Counted from the first letter of the stretch, positions 21,721 through 33,681 are shown. The stretch is 64,000 nt of DNA from Notospermus geniculatus (GCA_002633025.1 NMRB01001444.1:65968-129967); one strand, 5' to 3'. Numbers and translations: made by a program. Notes: generated by a model not told the origin, from the letters alone.

Positions 21721-22881
21721 TCCGGTCATGCGATTTTGTGCGGTTTCTGATATGTTGTTGTCCAATCTCAAAACTACAAGAAACTGTTAAAAAAACTTTT
21801 GTTGCGATTTGTTCCAGATTCGGCAGTTTTTTCCATATACATGTATTGAGCCGACTATGCCGTCGCAAGTAGGGAACTGTTCCTGTCAGTAAAAAGTAAT
21901 AGGCCAACATGGAAGTTTTTGCGACTATGCCGTCGCAAGGTCAACCTGATATTAGCATAAAGCTAGATTCATACTTCGTTTTGCGTTTTGCGCTTTGCGC
22001 TTGTCCGTTCCCTATGTTTACTTATGGTACCAACAATAAAACTACTTTTTCTACCAAAACGCAAAGTACGAATGTACCCTTAGTAGGGAACTTTTCCCGT
22101 CAGTAAAAACTGATAGGCCAACATGGAAGTATTTGCGGCCCAAATTTGAAATTACAAATTTATGTAACATATCAAATTCGTATGCTGGCCTAAATCTGTA
22201 GTTGATCGCGTGCTAAATGGTATCCAAGAGATTGAGGCCATGACAGTCATGTAATAATGCGTTCAGAGATTATTATTCCAAGCATGTAATTAGCACTAAT
22301 ATATCCAAGATGGCATTACGTTTACACTGCCACAAGCCACAGGTTGATGAAATGGAGAGCCCCCTAGTGCCAATAGTCTGAGTTACTCTATTCAGAGTTA
22401 CCGGAGCGTGGGCCACAGAATTCCAGGAATTGGCCGTTCAATTTTGATTCCCCCCTCTTTTTGCAATTTCAAAGGATATAAAATCGTTATTTTTCAACAT
22501 ATTTAAAAAATTAAAAGACTTTTTTGATATAGTGAAGAAATAGCAGTTCAACTGTATGACTTTGAAGCTGTGCACGCATGGGGTTTTCATTATTTGTGTC
22601 TTTAGCCAGAAAGCTGAATAAACATTCCAGGCCAATTATCTGGACTTCACACCTCTTAATTGCACCCCTTCGAAAGGCGTTTTGAAGGGGTCGAAACGGA
22701 TTTTTCCTCTGTGGGGTGTAAACGTCATGGCGGCGATCAATCATGTATTCATGCGCTGACATAACCAATTCTTTTCAGTGATAAAATCCTGTGCTACATG
22801 TACATCTCAGAGGGAGGTGGGCTCCCGAATGCAAATTTTACACGCCCGACGTGTTTGACCTCCTTTTCATCATGTTCATAG
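21721..22881. repeat. Direct repeat with an inserted short fold-back; otherwise no gene
   Basis: The words TAGGGAAC...CAGTAAAAA...ATAGGCCAACATGGAAGT occur at about 21869-21920 and again at 22083-22130. Between them sits a small element with inverted ends (TAGATTCATACTTCG / CAAAGTACGAATGTA, about 21960-22075). The rest up to gene B is unassigned; a signal exon for B was sought but not found. Confidence 0.45.
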
Positions 22882-23946
22882 GTAAACAAAGTTTACAACT
22901 ACAGATTACGTCATCGAATGTCGTTTATTCCACCAATCAGATCAACGAAAAACGGTCTTTCGGTTTCATTTCACCTTATCCAGCCATTTGTAACGGTACG
23001 TTACGTAGAACAGCCAGTGCCTTGGTCGAGGATCCTGGTGTACACTCCGCATCAAAATAACGTTTATCTGGTGTCATACAATTTCTCCTTCTATCTTGCT
23101 GTACTTAAAGGTTTCAAGGTCTGTTACAGGAGCATTCTTGACTATCACCTGAATATTCTTGTCAGGAAGACCGGCAGAAAATCTATCATTATTCAGGAAA
23201 TACGGGTGTACCAGTTATCACGTGGGAAACTGACTGTAAATCTCCCTCCTCCGCCGAAAGAAAAATGCAAGGTATTTCATCTTACTTATGCAGCCAAACG
23301 CTGTATTAACACCGTGGATATGTTAAGATTTGTTGTTTATTGTTTCGTATCAGCACGATCAGCAATGTCCTTGACCTTTTACGACCTACAAGGGAAACTT
23401 GAGAATGGTAAAATGACGCATGCTTTCCTCCAGAATTCAACTCTTCAATTTCAACTGCCGATCAAAATCGTGTGGGATAACCTGGATCGTCCCTGGCTGT
23501 GTCTGTTTCATGTGGCGAAATATCCCGTTCTCATCTTTATAAACACGGTCAAATATCGCTTGCAGATTCTCCTCATCGGTCAAAACTTATACAACCTACC
23601 TACAATACGGCAACAAGAGGTTCCTATGCCAAAAATCTCCACTTACTTTATCATCACTAACGAAGCGTTGGGGTTGTTCGGTGTGAGTTTTTTGTACACA
23701 AGGAAAACAAAATATAATCCATGGGGGTATTCTGGCTTTGAAATGCACAAGATTTGTACATCGAGTTTGAATGAAAACAATGATGTCATCAGTCCGCTAC
23801 GGCTGGAAATGCATGGAGTGAGTGACGATGATAGTAAACTAAACAGAGCGGACCAGGCAACTTTTGACCGAAACAGAAACGTGCGCATGATACGCCTAAA
23901 ACATAAGAGATATGACGTCGTAAATGTATTTTCACCTCTAAAATAA
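22882..23946 (+). CDS. Family member B: predicted extracellular protein
   Basis: The open frame begins after TAG at 22879-22881, which also forms a plausible acceptor (pyrimidine-rich tract then TTCATAG). Residues after it (KVYNYRL...MSFIPPIR) align with the start of A and D. An ATG at 22918 gives a 342-residue start, but lacks a signal peptide. Shared blocks are FIPPIR, SYNFSFYL (NFS sequon at the YNTSF position), LPPPPKEKC, LTFYDLQ, LQNSTLQF and a C-terminal FDRNRNVRMI that matches D. AATAAA overlaps the stop codon. It is one of the most divergent members (clearly homologous, low identity), neighbour to A in the same orientation. Function is unknown. Confidence 0.65.
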   Translation, partial: VNKVYNYRLRHRMSFIPPIRSTKNGLSVSFHLIQPFVTVRYVEQPVPWSRILVYTPHQNNVYLVSYNFSFYLAVLKGFKVCYRSILDYHLNILVRKTGRKSIIIQEIRVYQLSRGKLTVNLPPPPKEKCKVFHLTYAAKRCINTVDMLRFVVYCFVSARSAMSLTFYDLQGKLENGKMTHAFLQNSTLQFQLPIKIVWDNLDRPWLCLFHVAKYPVLIFINTVKYRLQILLIGQNLYNLPTIRQQEVPMPKISTYFIITNEALGLFGVSFLYTRKTKYNPWGYSGFEMHKICTSSLNENNDVISPLRLEMHGVSDDDSKLNRADQATFDRNRNVRMIRLKHKRYDVVNVFSPLK

Positions 23947-24897
23947 ACCAGTATCCGTGTTTGCTTTCAATTTGAAATTTAGGGAAAACGGACCCGAATG
24001 GATGGTAGCGGTCAAAACAAGGGAAAACCAACGACGTTGATGCAAATGTAGGAAGGATAGTACAGGTCTCATGGCTTTTTCTCGGTGAAGCAAGTGAACT
24101 GGCCTGGATCCGGATCGAACTGACTCCATGTGAACAGGGCCAAAGGGCTATTATTAAACATTTCAACGTTGTCATGCCTCATTCTTATATATCGTACCTC
24201 AAGAGAGAATCCGTGAATATGATTGGCCGAGACGCGTCACGTGAGCGGTGGTCATTTTTCAATGCATTGTCCACCGCTCACGAAAAACAAAATGGCGGCT
24301 TTTTTCATAAGACCGCTTCGAATGTCTGAAGTTAAATATTAAGCTAGGAATCCACCATTGACTTTCAAGCTGATTTTGCGTTGCGACTTGCTTTGCAACT
24401 TGGCAATCGATCGCCGGAGTGGACTCGCTAGACGTGATTTCCACCAATGGCGAAGATGTGGTCAATTTCAGTCGGCAGTCGGTCGGCGACCAGTATCAGT
24501 TCCTTGCGATCGTATTCAATCGCAGGGAATGCTGATGTCAGGTCGACCTTGCGATGGCACAGAACAGGCGCCGACTGACTTTTCAGGATCACTTTGCGTC
24601 TGAGGCACGACCGCGTGGAACAAATCAGTCGCCGATATGGTGTGACATGACTGCAGTTGCGTCTCGACTGCGACGATCGGGATCAGTCACCGATCCAAAT
24701 AATCAGCCAGCCAATACCCAAAAAGACCTCTAATAAAAGTGTTGATGGCATCGGATGTTAAAGTTGTTCCAATGCATGGGTGACGGTAAGATCATGGAAT
24801 GAACTTTCAGAATCACCCGTTGGCCAAGGCGATTTTGACCTCTAAAGGTGAAATTTCAAGGTCAAAGGTCAAATAACTGACTTTATCATTGGACCCA
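23947..24897. other. No gene recognised
   Basis: A short hairpin (CACGTGAGCGGTGGTCATTT / TGTCCACCGCTCACG) lies at 24238-24285, followed by an AAAATGGCGGC word. No exon is supported. Confidence 0.4.
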
Positions 24898-25135
24898 ATA
24901 ACTGAGCTTTGTACAGGAGGATGGGACCCGATGTACAGCTAACTTTTGAACGGTGGGATTTACACCCCATAAATGTATTACCAACAGATAGAAACATGGT
25001 GCCTCTTAATCAAATAAGCATGTTTTTAATTGTTTTCAGTTGTTATGTAATAAGAAATGACGTTGTTTTCTAAATTAACATAAAATTGGTCAAATTACAT
25101 AAAACCGCCGTTCCCAATTACGGAACTGGTTAAAA
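24898..25135 (+). mobile_element. Half copy of the MITE found at 57986-58440
   Basis: GAGCTTTGTACAGGAGGATG and about 110 following bases (ACCCGATGTACAGC, CACCCCATAAATGTATTACC) match the terminal repeat of the 57986 MITE. The other end is not recognisable. It is a dispersed relative with no gene. Confidence 0.6.
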
Positions 25136-26760
25136 ACTACAACAAGCCTGGTGGCGTTAAGGTTCACGTAGTGAAGTTATTGTCGAAAAAAAATATCGCA
25201 ATTGAGGGATATTGGGGCACCATTTTTAGAAATTCTGAACTTCCACCCGACATAGCCCTAAGGATAGTTCATTGGTTTGCCACCAGAGAAGTTATGGCAC
25301 TACACGTAGAATCCAGGCCACGACTGTTAGAAGTCAATGCATGTAGTGGAAAAGGTCCGGAACGAAATTTGATTGGTTGGTGCCCTATTTGGAATATAAT
25401 AGGAATTCCCTGACACATTAAGCCATGCACGTCGACATGGTCGAGGCCTACAAAAGGAAACCACAGTATTAACGAGACGTTCGTACAATACAACTATTTG
25501 GTTCCTACCAAATATGGCAAACAATGGTTTGAAGACAAAGAAGTTAACATAGGTATTTTGGGCGAAAGGATTTGGTGAAACCTGTGACAGCTATCGGCTA
25601 TACCACAATGTTTATATGCAGCGGGAATTCCCTTCTCCATGATAACGTTAATATTGTTCGGCGATCTTATTCCAAGATTCAGTAAATTCAGTAAATTGCA
25701 TCAACTCTCATGCTTCCGAGCTAAACTGCCGGAATTTTAGTGCCGAAGGTTGCATTTTTCTCAGTTGAGTATTATAAAATCAAGATAATGTCAACGTCTT
25801 GCAATAGATAAACATGTTTAGAACAATTTGAACCTATTGGTAATCTGAAGTTCGATCTGATGACTTCAAAAAATGCATTTGAAGTGTGATAAATTTACAG
25901 TAGAGGCCTCCTGCGCATGCCCAGATTGATTTCTTCCGGTCGTCAATAATATTCTATTGGCTTTGCTGTGGAGGTGGGCGTCGACTACGCCGGTTTGGCT
26001 GCGTCACCGTACTATTTTTAGGAGGGCTTTCCCCATGTTGTGGCCGTTCTCCGAAAGGTGACGCCTCTATAGCAAATTCCCTTCCTAACAGTCGTGAGGC
26101 AGTGCTCATCCAGGAGGCGATTACCTACACTCGACGACCGGTATAGCATTCTGCCTGCTTTGTTCACCCACGTGGTGAAGATCGACTCATTATTCACAGG
26201 GGAGGCAGGCAAGGCGTGTTGATTTCTAACTAGGCCTTTCATAAGAGTTATCTACATTAATAATTCATACCTTCTCTCAAAAAGCGGCTAGTTTATTGTA
26301 ACCTTCATCCCACAAAATGTATCATTTTACGCAAACAGCAAATTCGTTTGTGATGTTGATTTATACCTAACAATCCTGAAACCCCTACGCCTTCCAATAA
26401 TAGGCTCGTCCTGCCTGTGTTATTCTGCCATGTATTGGATATCGCGAATGCACAGGGCGTTAAACGCAATTTTTAGGTCAACTAACGAATATTACGGTCC
26501 CAGAAGAAATCCGAAGCAGCAAATGTATATCTACTTTTGACTTATTAAGGTTATTCACTAAAAGTTCATCTCTATCGAAGGTTATCCGATTTCATTGGCT
26601 TCCAATCTTCAGCCTCACAATGAAAGTTTCCTGCGTGAGTGCGAAGCCCTGGTTATGATAATGTGAATAACCGCTCTATCGAGGAGTGAATCGGGCAAAA
26701 CCGGTATGAAAAAACCAATACCGCATCAAGCCGACGTGATAGTATCGCACGCCGGAGTGG
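25136..26760. other. No gene recognised
   Basis: Several short open frames exist but none has recognisable features. Confidence 0.4.
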
Positions 26761-26764
26761 ACAT

Positions 26765-26935
26765 AATTCTGAATTAATATCCACATTAATTCAAACGAAT
26801 TAATGTCTACATTAAATCGACCAATAGGATTTGATTTTTATATGTGGACATTAAATCGATTTAATGTCCACATTAAATCGATTTAATACCACCATTAATT
26901 CGATTTAATGTCCACATTAATTCAAGCAGCTACTA
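26765..26935. repeat. Palindromic ATTAAATCGATTTAAT repeats
   Basis: ATTAAATCGATTTAAT, each half separated by GTCCACA or TGTGGAC, is repeated about five times with variants (ATTAATTCGATTTAAT, ATTAATTCAAACGAATTAAT). Every unit is its own reverse complement. The array is about 170 bases long. It is either the core of a fold-back element or a set of dyad protein-binding sites. Confidence 0.65.
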
Positions 26936-27035
26936 ACGCCGATAAATGCACAATCGACCAATCAGTGGAGGTTTCTTTATGTGGACAGTGGGTTGGCATA
27001 TGAGATACTACGTGTACGTTCTTCTAAAGTTCTCG

Positions 27036-27090
27036 AATGCACACACACCCGAACCATGGAGAGATGGTTCGGGTGTGTGATACACGCTCC
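27036..27090. repeat. Perfect hairpin CACACACCCGAACCAT
   Basis: CACACACCCGAACCAT, then GGAGAG, then ATGGTTCGGGTGTGTG form a 16-bp perfect stem with a 6-base loop. It may be the remnant of a tiny MITE or an RNA hairpin; nothing nearby decides. Confidence 0.6.
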
Positions 27091-27237
27091 GACTTGCGGT
27101 TAATACGTTCGAGCCAACTCGGGTCAGCACTTGGGGAAGATACGCATGTGCAGAAAACGTAAAACAAGTGTGAGAGGAATAAACACGAGCGCAAGTCCGT
27201 CAAACAAAGCCCGCTATTGTAATATTCGTATGGTCAT

Positions 27238-27345
27238 GGGACCTGTTTCATAAAGTGACTTTAAGCTAATGGTACCATTAACTCAATGCATTTTCCATTT
27301 GGTTAAAGGTGCCATTAGCTTAAAGTCACTTTATGAAACAGGCCC
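27238..27345. mobile_element. Short palindromic MITE (GGGACCTGTTTCATAAAG ends)
   Basis: The outer 20 bases (with CTGTTTCATAAAGTGACTTT) are mirrored at the right end, and the inner arms (AGCTAATGG / GTGCCATTAGCT) pair as well. There is no gene. Confidence 0.7.
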
Positions 27346-27603
27346 ATGGTCTCTATAGCCACATATTCTAATCCCTCGCTGAACAATTGGACCGACTCCA
27401 CTTTGATTTTCGCGGGACGTTGATCCCTGTCACAGTTCAGGAGACAATACTGGCCTATTTTGTCAATGGTGGGTGGTCGAAATAACTGATATTTTCATCC
27501 GCATCGTTGCAATAATTTTTGTGCCCCTGGCGGGGCACCTCATCTTCTGTTTCTAAAAGGAATCTTTTTTTATTTTGTGTGCAAATCACATTTCTTCTAC
27601 ATA

Positions 27604-28073
27604 CCCTAGAATCGGAGTTAAGACATCAATTCAGGTACGACAATGTCCAGCCCACTTCGGCCGGGTGGGTGGTTCCTATCATTGCATAAACTGATTAGAC
27701 CTAAGCTTCAATTCACTAGTCATTGCGGGGTAGACGGCATGATCCTGTCGGCCTAATCGTTATCACTTTTCATTACAGGGGCCTCATACCAGTATTGACC
27801 ATGTTCTTTAAAGCGTAACAGGAAAGATGCTTTATTCAGAAAATGATCGCAGTTGGTAACCTCTATTACAACATTTCGCAAGGCCTACTGCCAATGTCAC
27901 ATTTCATGTGTCAGTTTTAATGGGGTTCATTGTGAATGAGCACTGGGCCTATTTGTGTTGGTAAACCAATCAGAAAGCAGCTTGTATTACAGGTTATCAA
28001 TATGCAACCATGTGACTGTCATAGTAATGAAGTGGGCTGATCTGCAGAGGTGATGCCTTAACTCCGATTCTAG
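27604..28073. mobile_element. TA-flanked TIR element
   Basis: CCCTAGAATCGGAGTTAAG at 27604 is mirrored by CTTAACTCCGATTCTAGGG ending at 28073. TA stands on both sides. The 470-bp interior has no recognisable gene. Confidence 0.75.
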
Positions 28074-28143
28074 GGTATTCAACCTCAGGACATCCGCACT
28101 CCTACCCTAAATTATAAACTCCTCCTTGGTTCCGATAACCCTG

Positions 28144-28250
28144 TGCCCATATTCATAAAACTACTTAAGTCTAAGTGTGGCACTTATCCTTTGTTTAACA
28201 CAAAAGATAAGTATCGCACTTTGACTTAAGTATGTTTATGAATATGGACC
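28144..28250. mobile_element. Short palindromic MITE (GCCCATATTCATAAA ends)
   Basis: GCCCATATTCATAAA is mirrored by TTTATGAATATGGACC, and inner arms (CTTAAGTCTAAGTGTGGCACTTATC / its inverse) pair. Similar end words occur in the larger palindrome at 55403. Confidence 0.7.
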
Positions 28251-28254
28251 CTGG

Positions 28255-28445
28255 ATTGTTCTGTATGGAACAATTCACGTTGCTTTACAAAATAGGGTCT
28301 GCAGCTCGAACCACTTGACCGAATCGGGATATCTTGGTGTCTTCTTTCTTCTAGAAATACTCTCCATCCAATGCCATCAATAGTTCTGGGCTCTGGGTTG
28401 TGGAAGTATGCCTGCCCGTTCTTTTGGACCACCCTGTATAAACCG
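28255..28445 (-). mobile_element. Mariner-derived 3' fragment
   Basis: On the minus strand the segment starts with a mariner-like end (TATACAGGGTGGTCCAAAAG) and continues through a tail that resembles the segment at 12066-12180. No catalytic motif survives. Confidence 0.4.
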
Positions 28446-28508
28446 CGCGACCGAAGTGTGAATCGGACAAAACCGGTGTGGAAATAAAAGTCACTACGTG
28501 AACCAATG

Positions 28509-30382
28509 GGCCATATGAATAAAAAACAGTACCTACTTTTACTAGCAATTTTGAAGTATATACTGCTGTCTGTATGAATAAAACTGAAGTAAATACTTGA
28601 AGTAAATAGTACCAACTATTAGTAAAAGTATTTATTATTTACTAGTTCAGTAGTTGCTACAAAGTTAGTAAATACTCTAGTCGGTATGAATAAAGTGGAG
28701 TATTTACTCAGGTTTTTCAAGTACATACTCCAAATTTTCAAGGTAGCTCCAGACCTACCTTGAAGCCGAAGTGAGCAGACACAACTTGTTACAATGGCAG
28801 CTTTTTTGCAAATTCTGGGCCAAAGGAAGGTATATGCCAATAGGCGAACGTGCCAGGAATACAGGTACCACGCCCTATTCCGCTTTCATGAGGAAAATGT
28901 AGTTTGGTTGGTTCAACATTTTATACACTCACTAGCCAAGTATTGCAACAGGTTTTTACTTAATTTCTCCACAGTCAGTCATCGGTCTTTGATTTTCGAA
29001 TGTGGATGTGACACTTTGAGGTATAATAGGCCTGTTTGTTCAAAACGTTTTAAGGAAAAGTGAATATATCATGAAAATATCAGAATATCAAAATATCACC
29101 CATTTGATATCTCGAACATTTTGAAGTGCAAGACGACCACATTTTTACAAAATGAAAACAACGGAAATTCATTCACAACTGCGAAAAAATTAAGCTGAAA
29201 ATATGCATCATTTTCGTGTTATATGTCATAAAAAATGCCCAATTTTGTAAAAATATCNNNNNNNNNNNNNNNNNNNNNNNNNNNNNNNNNNNNNNNNNNN
29301 NNNNNNNNNNNNNNNNNNNNNNNNNNNNNNNNNNNNNNNNNNNNNNNNNNNNNNNNNNNNNNNNNNNNNNNNNNNNNNNNNNNNNNNNNNNNNNNNNNNN
29401 NNNNNNNNNNNNNNNNNNNNNNNNNNNNNNNNNNNNNNNNNNNNNNNNNNNNNNNNNNNNNNNNNNNNNNNNNNNNNNNNNNNNNNNNNNNNNNNNNNNN
29501 NNNNNNNNNNNNNNNNNNNNNNNNNNNNNNNNNNNNNNNNNNNNNNNNNNNNNNNNNNNNNNNNNNNNNNNNNNNNNNNNNNNNNNNNNNNNNNNNNNNN
29601 NNNNNNNNNNNNNNNNNNNNNNNNNATATGAATAATCAGCAGTATTCACTAGGACTTTCCCAGTTATTACTTGAAATTTTCAAGGTAGCTCCAGACCTAC
29701 CTTGGACATCGAAGCATACAGAAGTTTAATAAAAATCATGGCAGCGTTTATGAATAAACCGCGGAAAAGAAGGTGTATGAGCCAAGAAGAACATGTTCTG
29801 AGTAGAATTACAGATGCCTTTAGCGATTTGAAGAGGAAAATGTATGGATCGCACAGAACGTCCTAGTAGAAAGTACAGGTGTTATATTTGCAGGGGTTTC
29901 TGTGAATGAGTGTGTCCCCCGCCCATTGTTTGGGAAATGCTGGCAGATGTTTCTCTGTGTGTCCCCTGTTGTCAAGTCTCCGCTTATTCCGTCAGACAAT
30001 AGTAGGGGAACACTCACAGATGGGCAACACTGGCAGATGTTACACCGGCACAAAATATCCAGTGAACCTCCCTAAGGTCATATCGGCGTCTTTCACTTGA
30101 TGCACATACACAATAAAGGTCTATTCTCACTGATCCTATGCAACAAAGGAAATATTTGTAAAACACCCTTATTACCACATTTCAGTAATGTGGTTGTTCA
30201 ATTTCAGTACAGTGAACCCAGGACTCAGACGAGTAAAAACTAGTAGGGCAGAAGTGATTACTTTGCAGTAAAAGCAACTGTTTATTCATATGAATTCAAG
30301 TGTTCACTTCTACTTGGAGTAAAAACTTGGGACTAGTTACTTTTACTTTTAGTAACTACTATGATTTTTATTCATATCACCC
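28509..30382 (+). mobile_element. Harbinger-like element interrupted by an N gap
   Basis: The ends GGGCCATATGAATAAAAA (left) and the inverse of GGGTGATATGAATAAAAA (right) are inverted repeats. Both arms are rich in AGTAAATAC/AGTAAAAG words. An ATG at 28794 opens 89 codons, with a segment (CQEYRYHALFRFHEENVVWL) that resembles the region before the catalytic core in PIF/Harbinger transposases. A second ATG-led segment follows the gap near 29737. The catalytic core is not seen; 368 unknown bases (29258-29625) may hold part of it. Confidence 0.5.
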
Positions 30383-31532
30383 ATATCTATTCAATAGAAT
30401 ATGCCAATGATACTTTTCCTTATTAAATAGTTGCAAATTGATCTGCCACAGTACAAAGTCTCTCATATGTTAGACCTAGAGTAGGTCTGTTAGAATTTTG
30501 ATACAGATCTATATTGTTAGGTAGATATTGCCATGGAAACCATATGCATTTTCTAAAGAAAACTGACAAAATTGCTTCGATAGTTAATGAGCAATAGAAA
30601 TTTGCATTTTATTTCCGTCTTGCACATGACATTGATATCAAGCAATATTCAAATATGTTTTAGCAAAACTCAGAATTACCATGGTAACGAAAATATGGTT
30701 GCCATGACGTCATTTTCATTATGCGTGTGATCCTGTTTCAAGAGGCCTTTTGTTGCACTGGACTAACCGCTATTAATTTATTCAGAGCAGTCAGTTTCAT
30801 TTTCGCTTTTTCCAGTCTTCCCTTGTACTATTAACTGATGGATATTATAATTGGTTACCATGGAAACTATTATTGTTCTCAGATTAAAGGAAAAGTTAGG
30901 TTTGATGTAAAGGCACTGTTTGCGTATCAGTGTCAATGGCAGTGTTGGTCCGGAAAATCTTTGCTTCCAATCAATATTGAAACCACTATCAATCATGATC
31001 TCATTGCATTATTAGGCCTCTTCATAGGACCGCTCATTGGTGCATGTTGCTGGACATGAACACTGTTTTTAGTTTCCTAAAATGCTACAGCTCTTTGTTG
31101 TAAAGTGGTGGCCAAGTCTCGAGTACAGTCTAAGAGTTGTAAATTTCTGGTGGAAATAAAAGCGCTGGTCGTAAACCCATTTCGTTGTTTCCCTCTGTGG
31201 TCGGAAAAGACTTCTTGTCTTTCACACGTCTCTGTTTTAGAGTTGGGGGTTGGAATTTCTGGTGTCCCAACTCGAAACGCCTAGACCCGACTCCCGGGGT
31301 GGGAAGGAAGGCGTTGGGGCGGATCAATGGAAAGCTATATTCATCCCCATATTTCATCCCATCTGAGAAAGTGCACATGATGGCATTCTGGTTCGGGATA
31401 CAAAGATATCTGTATTAACCCTTCCTTCAAGAATTCCCGTCGTTTCTCAAGTTCAAACTGATAGCGATAGGCCCGTCGTCGTACAAGCCTCGTTCGCACG
31501 GACACGCGTATGGCATATACCGTATAGCGTTA
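30383..31532. other. No gene recognised
   Basis: GCCATGGAAACC / GGTTACCATGG words recur but no exon or complete element is supported. A stray CCTCGTTCGCACGGACACGC at 31484 matches the end of the next element. Confidence 0.4.
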
Positions 31533-31616
31533 GGCCTCGTTCACACGGACACGCGTAAGGCGTGTAGCGTAGAGCGTAACGCGTAGAACGTAAAAATACT
31601 TCTAGCTTGAGTCAAT

Positions 31617-31733
31617 GGGTCGTATTTTAGAACGTTCCTTACGTTAAGGTCGACCTCAAGTCTATTGTAAAACCATCGAGACAATAGATTTAAGGTGGAC
31701 CTTACTGTTAAGGAACGTTCTAAAATACGACCC
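31617..31733. mobile_element. Palindromic MITE with AAT duplication, empty site available
   Basis: GGGTCGTATTTTAGAACGTT is mirrored at the right end. The related segment at 32699-32712 reads GAGTCAATGAGCTG without the insertion. The element is therefore bounded exactly and AAT was duplicated. Confidence 0.8.
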
Positions 31734-32019
31734 AATGAGCTGTTCACACGACTGGCGTCAATGGGCGTATGCGTGTAACGTATAGCGTTAGTAACGCGCC
31801 AACATACCTCTGCAGTATTTTTACGCGCGTAAATGCTTGACGCCTGGGAGATTACAAAGGAAAACACCTGTGATGACGTCATTATGACCTCAGTGCTGAA
31901 AGAATCGTCACCAAATCATCTTAATTTTATACCAACCGCGTGGCCATTTTTTTATACGCATCACGTCTGAACAGTCACTGCTGGCGTTAACGCATGGCGT
32001 TAACGGGTTAGGGTAGGGA

Positions 32020-32285
32020 CACACCTAACGCGATTCGCATGCGATAGGGCGACGCATGCGTCAAAACCTTTGTTTGCGTGCAGTGCGGCGGAAAAAAACA
32101 AAGGCGTTGTCGCATGCGTCAACGAATCGCGTGAGGGTAGGAACACACCTAACGCGATTCGCATGCGATTGGGCGACGCATGCGTCAACGCAATTATTTG
32201 CGTGCAGTGCGGCGGAAAATAACAAAGGCGTTGTCGCATGCGTCAACGAATCGCGTTAGGTGTGTAGCCACCCTTAGGTGTGTCC
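32020..32285. repeat. Tandem pair of CACACCTAACGCGATTCG units
   Basis: A 120-130-base unit (ACACACCTAACGCGATTCGC ... GCATGCGTCAACGAATCGCG) occurs twice in tandem, each able to fold into a stem through GCATGCG words. The outer ends AGGGTAGGGACACACCTAA / TTAGGTGTGTCCCTACCCT are inverted. Confidence 0.65.
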
Positions 32286-32289
32286 CTAC

Positions 32290-32478
32290 CCTAAAGGCCC
32301 GTTTCCACTATAGCGGATTCCGCGGCGGTTTCCGGCGAGCGCTGCGGTTTTCACAGGGCTTTGGATAATCCTTCGATGGTTTAACAACACAATGGCCTAT
32401 TGATTATCCCAATGCCTGTGAAAACCGCTCCGCTCGCCGCAAGACGCGGCAGAATCCGCTATAGTGGGAACGGGCCTT
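32290..32478. mobile_element. Palindromic MITE (GGCCCGTTTCCACTATAG ends)
   Basis: AGGCCCGTTTCCACTATAGC is mirrored by GCTATAGTGGGAACGGGCCT. Inner arms (TTTTCACAGGGCTTTGGATAATC / GATTATCCCAATGCCTGTGAAAA) also pair. No gene is present. Confidence 0.75.
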
Positions 32479-32527
32479 TATGCTTGATGCTATACGCCCT
32501 GCGCGTGCCCGCGTGAACGAGGCCTTA

Positions 32528-32668
32528 GGCCTGCTTTCCATGGGCGCGTTTCCGTGCGCGGAAACGCTCGAAAGCATTGTTTGTTTCTGCATCGTTGGTC
32601 ACGGCGCGAAAAAAAACAATGCTTTCGAGCGATTCCGCGCACGGAAACGCTCCAATGGTAAGCAGGCC
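32528..32668. mobile_element. Palindromic MITE with TTA duplication
   Basis: GGCCTGCTTTCCATGGG at the left and its mirror (CCAATGGTAAGCAGGCC) at the right enclose arms built on GTTTCCGTGCGCGGAAACGC. TTA stands at 32525-32527 and 32669-32671, as expected for PIF/Harbinger-type insertion. Confidence 0.8.
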
Positions 32669-32766
32669 TTAGGCGCATAGCGTAAAAATACTTCTAGCTT
32701 GAGTCAATGAGCTGTTCACACGACTGGCGTCAAGGGGCGTATGCGTGTAACGTATAGCGCTAGTAA

Positions 32767-33681
32767 GGGTGGGTCTACGCCTTGGTGCATGCACACACTA
32801 TATGCGATTTTTAACTGCGATAGAAGGTGCGTTTGTGCATAAAAACTCGTAAAACGCAGTATATAAGCAGACGAAAAATGTTCTGGTGTCCAATACAGCC
32901 ATGGACGAGGAAGCAATAGATCTCGAGGTTGTCTATGGCATGATACCGGTATTCGTTGCAATATTCAATACTACAAAATATGTTTGTTCCAAAAATATAT
33001 TCATTCATGAGTGGAAAATATTCATTCATGAATGAAGAATGTTCATTCATGAAAAAAATATTTGTTCATAAAAAAATTATTTATTCATGAAAAAAATATT
33101 TGTTCATGAAAAAATACCCTTTTTTTCATGAACAAATATTTTTTTCGTGAACAAATATTTTTTTCATGAATAAATAATTTTTTCATGAACAAATATTTTT
33201 TTCATGAATGACTATTCTTCATTCATGAATGAATATTTTCCACTCATGAATGAACATATTTTTGGAACAAAAATATTTTGTAGTATTGAATATTGCAACG
33301 AATATTATGCCATAATGGAGGAAGATGAACTGGTGGCTTTGATGACGTTGGTTTGGGGCGGAAATCCACGGACTGTTGGCTCCATCCCATGCTCCGCAAA
33401 AGAAAAAGGAAAGGAGAATTTTTCAAGACAATTCCAGAGCTAAAAGCGCACGATGGCCAGAAAAATGTGGCCTTCACCTTCTCAAGGCAATGCGTTGGCC
33501 TGTGCAGCGCGTTAAAAATTGGGAAATTTCCAATTCTTGCGGCAACGTAAAGCGATAACGCAACCGATACCAAACGCAACGCAACAATGTGGTCAACCCT
33601 TAATTTTTCTATTGGTTCAATTTTTGCGACGACGCATATGCGCGAACGCATTGCGATGACGGCTCTAGTGTATACCCACCC
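32767..33681 (+). mobile_element. Non-autonomous Harbinger carrying a transposase exon scrap
   Basis: GGGTGGGTCTACGCC and the inverse of GGGTGGGTATACACT form the ends. TAA lies at 32764-32766 and 33682-33684. The uninterrupted sibling near 31790-31800 reads TTAGTAACGCG, proving the insertion and its TAA duplication. At 33316-33480 the frames read MEEDELVALMTL and LHPMLRKRKRKGEF...IPELKAHDG, resembling the N-terminus of HARBI1-like transposases, with a frameshift between them. A palindrome of TTCATGAA repeats is embedded at 32938-33310. Confidence 0.75.
32938..33310. repeat. AT-rich palindrome of TTCATGAA repeats
   Basis: Two inverted arms of about 180 bases consist of TTCATGAA/ATTCATGAATGAA words spaced by AAAAAATATTTG. 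The arms also carry GCATGATACCGGTATTCGTTGCAATATTCAATAC-type outer words. The whole block can fold into one long hairpin. Confidence 0.7.

Noticed and set aside
29173-29729. Three open frames of 139-164 residues across 29258-29625
   Set aside because: They consist mainly of unknown residues because the frame runs through the N gap.
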